DNA of 64,000 nt, taken from the NCBI GenBank assembly GCA_026874595.1, contig CM049309.1:29823033-29887032 (forward strand), read 5' to 3'. Shown here piece by piece: positions 59,941 through 64,000 of the stretch. The notes under the pieces are model-generated. The model had not been told where the DNA came from and searched no databases. It worked only from the letters and a program-made list of their open reading frames with translations. This DNA is from Sipunculus nudus. Lineage: Eukaryota; Annelida; Sipuncula; Golfingiida; Sipunculidae. Each line of letters begins with the position of its first letter. Positions within the stretch are counted from its first letter, which is position 1. The translations under genes and the position numbers were made by a program.

Positions 59941-61519
59941 AATTTTCATTTGCAAATACATAAAACACCCCATGTAGTGCAAACCTGAGGAAGACTTAAC
60001 ATGCCATAGCAAACAGAGTGAGTGACAGCTAACATTCACTGTAAAGTAACACTGAGACCTAAGATGAAAGCGAGGTTAAAGTGACAACTGCAACAATTGA
60101 ATAAATTCTGCATATACAGGTCAATGTCAATCAAAGGTAAATCAGTACACAAAGAGTCACTGATGATGCAATCCAACAAATTTGAATCAAATCCAGGCAA
60201 CACTGTAGGTTCTACTGTGCCAACAACCAAATGATGCCCCATGTCCACTGTGACTTGACCCTGGCAGGAAACAAATCATTAAAGGTCAAGTTCATGACTA
60301 AAACAGTCAATGTTAAACAAATTGATGAAGTCTGTATAGCCTGATGTATTCTAGTTATTTTAAGCAGAGCCACCAGCACCGGTAAAGATTATGCTCTTTG
60401 ACCTAATTTCACAATATGCTATCAGCTTGCTGTAGATATAATATATAGGAACAATTAACTTGCATGCCCAGACAGAGCACTTTGAAGTTCATGAGCAAAT
60501 AATGCCCAAGACCAATGTCTTGACCTTGGGAGCAAAGGTCAAGGTCATGACAGTGACGATATACACAGTGATGAGGAACGTTAGTTAGGTTACCTTTTGT
60601 GGTGATTAGTGAAGCCAATGACACTGCTAAAGGTGTGCTGTTGAAGTGAGTTTTTTTAACAAGTGGCCTGTGGACCATGACACTCATATTTGACAATTGA
60701 CATGTGCATTAATTATTGATGTTATGATATCATCTGGTGAAAAATAGTTGATAAGGAACCTTGAACAATGGGTAGAATGACTTCCTGAGTGAATACAATC
60801 ATGCTTTTGCCCATAGTCCTTAGAAAAAAAAGTTACAGTGACCTTGTTTAGGGTTTCGAAAAGGATTTTGCCAGGAACACCCTAGATGATACGTCAGAAG
60901 TTTCTAAGTTTACCTGTTACAATTTGTGCCTGTCTGACTAATAGGGTGCTAAAAGCATGTTCTTTCGCATACCAAATGCAATGAAAACTCATTGCCACTA
61001 ATGATGCAAAGGTCAAGGTAACAGCACCTAGAACAAGGAATCCATGGGTAATGGGACTCAGTTGAATTTGCCTCATAAAGTTCTACGAGTCTTTGACAGA
61101 AATTTATAAAATTCCTAGCATACTGAAGAGGTTATTTCTTTTATATGGTCTATTTTTTTTATATACATGGTTTTAGTTGTATTTGAAAATGTATTACAAA
61201 TGCTATTGCCATTTAGAAATAATATTAATGTGCCCCACATATATTATAGTTGCCTGTGAACCTATGCTAACTGCATGCAACAGAAGGGCATTTTCTGATC
61301 TCTACTGGCATGTTTCATCTTTCTGATGTGATATGACCATGATATTTACATATACACAAGACATATTTACTGACTCTGAAGTCCCAAATCTGAGTAAGGT
61401 ATAAAACAAATGTATATTATCTATATGTACTTTAACATATATAAGGGAGCTAAAAATCAATTTCTATCAAAACATTTACCGGAGTCTTGAATGATTTTAC
61501 TTAACAAAGGTCCTGCCTG
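59941..61519. other. No gene recognised; element remnants
   Basis: Largely unassigned. 60780-61050 carries 'agttacagtgaccttgtttagggtttcg..aggattttgcc' and 'caattTGTGCC', a decayed internal segment of the hairpin-ended family. A CCATGGGTAATGGGACTCAGTTGAATTT start-like motif lies at 61031. Short open frames show no known domain. Confidence 0.35.
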
Positions 61520-62490
61520 CTTTAAGTAGGGACCCATGGGTCTCGACACTCAGCTGAATTTGTCTATAAGGATATTTTTAAAGAAATTTTTCAGAATGAC
61601 AGTCCTGTGACCTTAACCAATGACCTTGGGACCAAAAAATATTTGAACTTATTATCCTTGAACTTGCAGCATTTAAAGTATTGTAACAATCTTTTAAAAA
61701 GTGACCTTGACCTCTGACTGAGTAACCTAAAAATCTACAGATTTCCTCATTTTGGGCAAGTAAGCCATGTGTGAAAGATGGAAAGTTTGGGATGAAAAGT
61801 TCAATTTACAGTGCATCTACAATCTTTGTAAAGACGTGGCTCCAGTTACCTTATACTTTGATCTGTGGACCCTGAAAATCAAAATAAATTTACTTAAGTG
61901 TTGGGTCATTATAAAATCAAGTTGGATGCCAATCTGTCTATCCAAAGCAGAATTATCGTCCATAAACTTATTTGTGAATGGACTGGTCCTGTGACCTTGA
62001 CCTTTGACCCTATGACCCCAAAATCAAACAGAATCTTCCCCTATTGGCAGGTTAGTAATATCTTGAAGATGGAAGGTTTGGAATGAAAAGTTTGGCTTCA
62101 AATGCACTTGCTTTCTTATTAAAGAAATGGGTCGTGTGACTTTGACCTTTGACCATTGGACCCCAAAATGGACACGGTTCTTACTTTAGTGGTAAGCCAT
62201 ACATCAGTTAAATCTGAAACCAATATGTCAAACTAAACTGTATTTATTATCTGGAAACTAATTTGTGAACACATGGCCCCTGTGACATTGACCTTTGACC
62301 TAGTGACCCCGAATTCATTTATGCTCTCCCCATACTGGCAAGTCAGCAAAATGTGCAAAATGAAAAGTTTCACTTAAAATGCAACCATTATGTTTTACAT
62401 AAGTGAGTCCTGTGACCTTGACCTTTGACCTCATTATCATTTAGGTTCTTGCTTTAGTGGTGGGCAATATGTAAGTCAAGTTTGAAATCC
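61520..62490 (+). repeat. Element start and TGACCTTTGACC tandem units
   Basis: TAGGGACCCATGGGTCTCGACACTCAGCTGAATT at 61525-61558 is followed by four to five diverged units with TGACCTTTGACC near 61999, 62145, 62292 and 62425. This resembles the 1-960 element body. Confidence 0.6.
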
Positions 62491-62529
62491 ATGTGTCAGT
62501 CCAACCTGGAGTTATCATCTGGAAAAAAT

Positions 62530-63530
62530 ATAGACAAAATTTTAGCCAGATTAGTCAAACCACTATTGAGATATGAGTGATTTTAGCCCACGGCAGACAA
62601 ACAGACAGAAACTGTGCAAAAATGGTTGCAGATGGCGTCTCCAATTTTGTGTATGATAAAGAGCTATGTAAGATCTAATAACATGCAACATTTCAGGATG
62701 ATACAGCAAACCAGTCCTGAGATATAAGCTTGGATGTCTGCAGCGTAAACATTAATGTAGGTGGCGCCACCTGCCACAAAATCGAGAAAGCTATCCAAGA
62801 TGTATAGACTTGCAAAATTTGAGGCAGATATGTCAAACCACTGCCTAAATATGAGTGATTATATCCCAAGGCAGATGAACAGATGGACGCTGTGCAAAAA
62901 TGGTTGAAGAAGGGCCATCAGTTTTGCGTATGACGAAGAGCTATGTGAGATCTATACAAATGCAAAATTTTGGACCAATCGGTCAGACAGTTCCCGAGAT
63001 ATGAGCTTGGATGTCTGCTGCGTTAACATGAATGTAGGTGGCGCCACCTGTCATAATATCAAGAAAGCTATCCAAGATGTATAGACTTGCAAAATTTTTG
63101 GGTGGACAAGTCAAATGCAGAGATATGAATGATTTTATCCCAAGGCAGTTCAACAGATGGACGCTGTGCAATAATGGTTGCAGGTGGCGCCACCATTTTA
63201 GTGTATGTTATAAAGCTATCCAAGGGCTACATTTGTGCAAAATGTTTAGCCTGATCGGTCAAATGGTTCCCGAGATATACGGGTTTATGTGTGGAAACAG
63301 ATGCACAAATGGACGCTAGACAGAGAGGAAAGGTAAGAGGTTAACCAAAAATGAGGGCGCAGCAGTTCACATACGACCTGATTATAATCCTGAATTTAAA
63401 AAAATTCCGCCAAGTGGTTACGGAGGAGATCTATGGAAACTTAGCGGCAACGGCGGCAGCAGTGGTGGCGGCAGTGTGCGACTGAAAACATAGTATCCGC
63501 AAAACTCTGTTTTGGCAGATATAACTAGGA
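62530..63530 (-). mobile_element. Second Helitron-like family, 5' half
   Basis: Three units of about 280 bp, as in 40160-41290 (GGTGGCGCCACCTG near 62760 and 63038; GGTGGCGCCACCAT near 63184). They are followed by a CGG/CAG-rich segment 'gcggcaacggcggcagcagtggtggcggc' and the end 'gaaaacatagtatccgcaaaactctgttttggcagatataa' (63484-63527). The CTRR end is missing on the left. Confidence 0.6.
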
Positions 63531-63810
63531 TGTATCAGTCAGGATATTTCAGAAATGTTCTTTTTGCAAGGGAGGATTACTGGGACAGATGACAGACAAT
63601 TTGGCAACATGGTTTTGGAGAAGAACAATTTTTTAATGTTTTTCAGCTTCTTCTCTATAAAATCTAAGAAAATGCAGTTAGCCAAAAAAAAATAGCAAAA
63701 AATTTAATGATGCTAGCTCCTGCCCTTTTTGAGATAGTACGCCGCAAGACGGATGACCGAAGACAGACGACTCCACACCATTGCATAAGCTCACAGATCG
63801 GCTAAAAATG
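63531..63810 (+). repeat. Fragment of the 'catcgcataagctcacagg' family
   Basis: Ends 'caccattgcataagctcacagatcggctaaaaatgc' (63777-63810), preceded by 'tttttgagatagtacgcc' and a GACGGATGACCGAAGACAGACG tract. Confidence 0.5.
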
Positions 63811-64000
63811 CAAACCAGATGTTTTCAAACAGTTGAGAGATATAGTTCCAATAGTTCTAATCTCGGCATTTTGCGTCTAGATGATGTGTCTGGACGTCTA
63901 GACATATTGTCTAGACTCCAGACAGAGCCAGGTCAGTTGCCATGGTGATGTCTGGACCCCCCACCTGGTTGGACTGAGTGACCTCTTGACTTGGCTGCTG
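63811..64000. repeat. Second copy of the GTCTAGAC cluster block
   Basis: Colinear with 52791-53000, including GACGTCTAGACATATTGTCTAGAC and 'agagccaggtcagttgccatggtgatgtctgg'. The block runs off the window. Confidence 0.6.

Noticed and set aside
59797-60696. Minus-strand ORFs of 70-95 codons
   Set aside because: No domain, splice pattern or repeat of known protein type. Consistent with chance open frames.
47844-64000. Upstream FBXL17-like exon or F-box
   Set aside because: I scanned for LRR and F-box patterns on the minus strand and found none. It is probably beyond the window or too short to recognise by eye.
1-64000. tRNA, rRNA or other structured RNA genes
   Set aside because: No cloverleaf with A/B boxes or rRNA-like stretch was recognised. 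The short hairpins found are repeat-element ends.

Overview
The window looks like intron-rich, repeat-dense animal nuclear DNA. A bivalve mollusc is my best guess. This is inferred from the interspersed elements: repeat bodies built from tandem units with conserved ends (the architecture of bivalve 'pearl' / Helentron-associated elements), a MITE with ACTGTGGTTG termini, and GGTGGCGCCACC- and TGACCTTTGACC-bearing repeats. No bacterial, organellar or CRISPR features were seen.

Only one convincing gene is present. It is an F-box/leucine-rich-repeat gene on the minus strand, most like FBXL17. Its last four coding exons are at 47843-47600, 25031-24924, 9150-8943 and 5577-5312. All have GT-AG junctions and compatible phases, and together they give 274 C-terminal residues followed by a stop. 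The F-box and the first LRRs must lie beyond the right edge or in exons I could not recognise. The introns are 22.6, 15.8 and 3.4 kb and consist largely of repeats. Two coding relics lie left of the gene on the plus strand: a stop-interrupted ORF (1208-1744) and a LINE reverse-transcriptase remnant (about 3300-4170).

Layout. 1-4660: element fragments and the two relics. 4668-5311: a 38-bp minisatellite and the presumed FBXL17 3'UTR. 5312-9150: the last two exons, separated by an intron almost filled by a 53-bp minisatellite. 9.2-24.9 kb: AT-rich DNA, Helitron-like and hairpin-ended elements, and a MITE. 25-41.8 kb: a segmental duplication, and a Helitron-like element carrying a 2.0-kb TA-flanked DNA transposon. 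41.8-47.4 kb: a 5.6-kb array of 42-bp units. 48.4-49.3 kb: a 36-bp array. 50.2-64 kb: a Helitron-like element split by a hAT element with an 8-bp target duplication, a second copy of the segmental duplication interrupted by a Helitron-like element, and further repeats.

The most striking observation is that the 53-bp minisatellite (5884-8989, about 58 copies) is the exon-intron junction of the FBXL17 gene itself, tandemly amplified. Each unit corresponds to the last 47 nt of the 9150-8943 exon plus the first 6 nt of the intron, so the intron carries dozens of copies of the coding end with its 5' splice site. Other notable points are two Helitron-like families with hairpin-plus-CTRR ends, a hairpin-ended element abutting a splice donor, and about twenty DR1-type nuclear-receptor motifs spread by the repeats.
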